Source: Suipraeoptans intestinalis
GTDB lineage: Bacteria; Bacillota; Clostridia; Lachnospirales; Lachnospiraceae
Direction of reading: 5' to 3'
DNA length: 64,000 nt
NCBI RefSeq assembly: GCF_009696485.1
Contig: NZ_VULY01000018.1
Location: 62,001 to 126,000, forward strand
Position numbers and translations under genes: made by a program. This document shows positions 62,286 to 64,000 of the stretch, piece by piece. Each line of letters opens with the position of its first letter. Position 1 is the first letter of the stretch. Under the pieces are notes generated by a model. The model saw only the letters and a program-made list of their open reading frames with translations. It had not been told where the DNA came from and did no database searches.

Positions 62286-64000
62286 AGCTTCTCCTGTTCT
62301 TGATAGGCTGTTTCGATTCTGTCTGCCATGGTCTGCGCATCCAGTCCCATTTCTTTTCGGAGCACACCAATACTTCCGTGCTCTACATAGTCGTCGGGAA
62401 GAGCCAGGGGCAATACCCTGACAGCTTTGCCTCTGCCTGCATAGTAGGCGATGATGCTTTCGCCAAAGCCTCCTCTTTGCACATTCTCTTCCATGGAAAC
62501 CACCAGTCGGTGTTCCTTACAGACTTCCTCCAGCATATCGGTATCCAGCGGCTTGGCAAACCTTCCGTTGACCAGCGTGCAGGAATACCCTTTTTCCTTC
62601 AGCAGCCGCCTGACCGTCACGGCCTCCTCAAAGAGATGCCCGTAGCTTATGATGGCGATCTGGCTTTCCCATGCAATAATCTCACTTTTCCCATATCGAA
62701 TTTCCTGACAGTCTTCCTCTGGCATCTCGTAAGCTGTCCCTCTGGGATATCGGATGGCGGATGGACCGTCCAGCTTCATGGCATATTCCAGCATATCGGA
62801 AAGCTCCCGTCCGCTTTTGGGTGCCAGGATGGTCATATTGGGAATGCTTCCCAGATAAGAGAGGTCAAAGATTCCCTGATGGGTTTCCCCATCGCTTCCT
62901 ACGATCCCTGCCCGGTCGATAGCAAAGACCACCGGAAGCTTTTGTAGCGCCACATCATGGATGATCTGGTCGTACCCTCTTTGCAGAAAAGAAGAATACA
63001 CCGCAAAGACCGGGCGCAGCCCTCCGGCTGCCAGTCCTGCCGCAAAGGTGACCCCGTGGCCTTCTGCGATCCCCACATCAAAGCATCTATTCGGGAACTG
63101 TTTCTGGAAGGGCTCCAGACCCGTTCCTCCCGCCATGGCCGCCGTGATGGCTACGATCCTCTCGTCTTCTTTGGACAGTTTGGTCAATGTTTTTCCAAAC
63201 ACATCCGTGTAAGTCTCCTTCTCCTTTTTGTCCCGGCTAAGTCCTGTAGATACCTGAAAAGGTCCGATGCCGTGAAATCTGTCCGGGTACTGTTCCGCCG
63301 GCGGATATCCCTTACCCTTTTTCGTCAGGACATGAAGGAGCACCGGCCCTTCCACCTTTGCCGCCTCCCGGAAAGCCTCGCACAGCATCTCGATGTCATG
63401 TCCTGCCACAGGACCCAGATAGGTGATTCCCATATCTTCAAAAAACATTCCCGGAACCAGGAGCTGTTTAATGCTGCTTTTGGTTTTTCGGATGTTCCGG
63501 ATCATGGGTTTGCCCACCACCGGAACCTTATGAAGAGTCCGCACCACCTGTTTTTTCAGTCCGGTATAGATGTCTGCCGTCCGCAGTTTCGCCAGATACT
63601 TGGACATCCCGCCTACATTTTCGGAGATGGACATATGATTGTCATTCAGAACCATGATAAAATTGGTGCGCAGGGAGGCGGCGTTGTTTAAGGCCTCATA
63701 CGCCATCCCGCCTGTCAGGGATCCGTCTCCGAATACAGAGATCACATGATACTTTTCCTGTTTCAGATCCCTGGCGTATACATATCCCAGTCCCGCGGAT
63801 ATGGAAGTAGAGCTGTGTCCTGTATCAAAAGCGTCGCAGTCACTTTCCTTTCTTTTGGGAAATCCGCTCATCCCGCCATATTTCCTGAGTTGATCAAATC
63901 CGTCCTTTCTGCCGGTCAGGATCTTGTGGGTATAGGATTGGTGTCCCACATCCCAGATGATCTTATCCTCCGGAAGCGAAAATGTCCGATGCATGGCCAT
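62282..64000 (-). CDS. dxs: 1-deoxy-D-xylulose-5-phosphate synthase (5' truncated by window edge)
   Basis: About 572 residues are visible out of an expected 620; the true start lies beyond 64000, as the first visible Met corresponds to an internal position (upstream of KIIWDVGHQSYTHKILTGRK). TPP-binding GDGSLTGGMAYEALNN, the catalytic region VFGKTLTKLSKEDERIVAIT and transketolase C domain IDRAGIVGSDGETHQGIFDL, MTILAPKSGRELSDML are clear. It starts the MEP isoprenoid pathway from pyruvate and glyceraldehyde 3-phosphate. dxs-tlyA-nadK-argR-recN is a conserved Firmicutes order. Confidence 0.97.
   Translation of the reverse strand: MAMHRTFSLPEDKIIWDVGHQSYTHKILTGRKDGFDQLRKYGGMSGFPKRKESDCDAFDTGHSSTSISAGLGYVYARDLKQEKYHVISVFGDGSLTGGMAYEALNNAASLRTNFIMVLNDNHMSISENVGGMSKYLAKLRTADIYTGLKKQVVRTLHKVPVVGKPMIRNIRKTKSSIKQLLVPGMFFEDMGITYLGPVAGHDIEMLCEAFREAAKVEGPVLLHVLTKKGKGYPPAEQYPDRFHGIGPFQVSTGLSRDKKEKETYTDVFGKTLTKLSKEDERIVAITAAMAGGTGLEPFQKQFPNRCFDVGIAEGHGVTFAAGLAAGGLRPVFAVYSSFLQRGYDQIIHDVALQKLPVVFAIDRAGIVGSDGETHQGIFDLSYLGSIPNMTILAPKSGRELSDMLEYAMKLDGPSAIRYPRGTAYEMPEEDCQEIRYGKSEIIAWESQIAIISYGHLFEEAVTVRRLLKEKGYSCTLVNGRFAKPLDTDMLEEVCKEHRLVVSMEENVQRGGFGESIIAYYAGRGKAVRVLPLALPDDYVEHGSIGVLRKEMGLDAQTMADRIETAYQEQEKL

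Overview
The window looks like a chromosome segment from a low-to-moderate GC Gram-positive anaerobe of the Clostridia, most likely Lachnospiraceae. This rests on gene content: choline/cell-wall-binding (CW) repeat surface proteins, Prp plus an N-terminally extended L27, a LexA/YneA SOS pair, an XerS-type recombinase, RecU, a group B-like [FeFe] hydrogenase, a split B12-dependent methionine synthase and a vacuolar H+-ATPase subunit H-like coiled-coil protein beside coaD. No tRNA, rRNA, CRISPR array or insertion sequence was seen. The genus cannot be fixed from sequence reading alone.

Layout, left half, almost all on +. 1-6.5 kb: three tandem secreted surface proteins (the first truncated by the window edge) with leucine-rich repeats, FIVAR-like modules and nearly identical CW repeats. 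6.7-9.0 kb: a family 2 glycosyltransferase and a phosphotransferase broken by a one-base frameshift. 9.1-12.6 kb: an AraC-type regulator with two HTH modules, an archaeal ornithine-cyclodeaminase-like (TIGR00300) protein and a DMT exporter. 12.7-21.2 kb: a nickel island with a DUF3842 protein, a structured RNA leader plus terminator, a five-gene Ni/peptide-type ABC importer, then larB-larC-larE for the nickel-pincer cofactor, without larA. 21.3-25.7 kb: rplU-prp-rpmA-obg-yhbY-nadD-yqeK-rsfS. 25.9-28.6 kb: lexA (-) divergent from a yneA-like gene with a textbook SOS promoter, then the xerS-like gene.

Right half, all on -. 28.7-30.9 kb: cytidylate-kinase-like gene, rluD, lspA. 31-35 kb: a four-gene unit (TVP38 / Fe-S CCG protein / TVP38 / fused glycosyltransferase) of unknown role. 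35-43.3 kb: recU, pseudouridine synthases, an rRNA methyltransferase, pepD, coaD, rsmD. 43.4-47.6 kb: an ABC-class ATPase, a pentapeptide-repeat protein, a trans-editing deacylase, a membrane protein and rpsU. 47.8-64 kb: alaS, the hydrogenase, asnA, metH / activation domain / metF, glgA, and the recN-argR-nadK-tlyA-dxs isoprenoid/DNA-repair cluster (dxs cut by the right edge).

Genes on the left run rightwards and genes on the right run leftwards. They converge at about 28.6 kb, where a XerS-like recombinase and a dif_SL-like palindrome lie, so the junction may be the replication terminus. The most promising undescribed items are (i) the structured leader and larA-less nickel-pincer island, (ii) the TVP38/Fe-S/glycosyltransferase operon and (iii) the possible XerS/dif terminus module.
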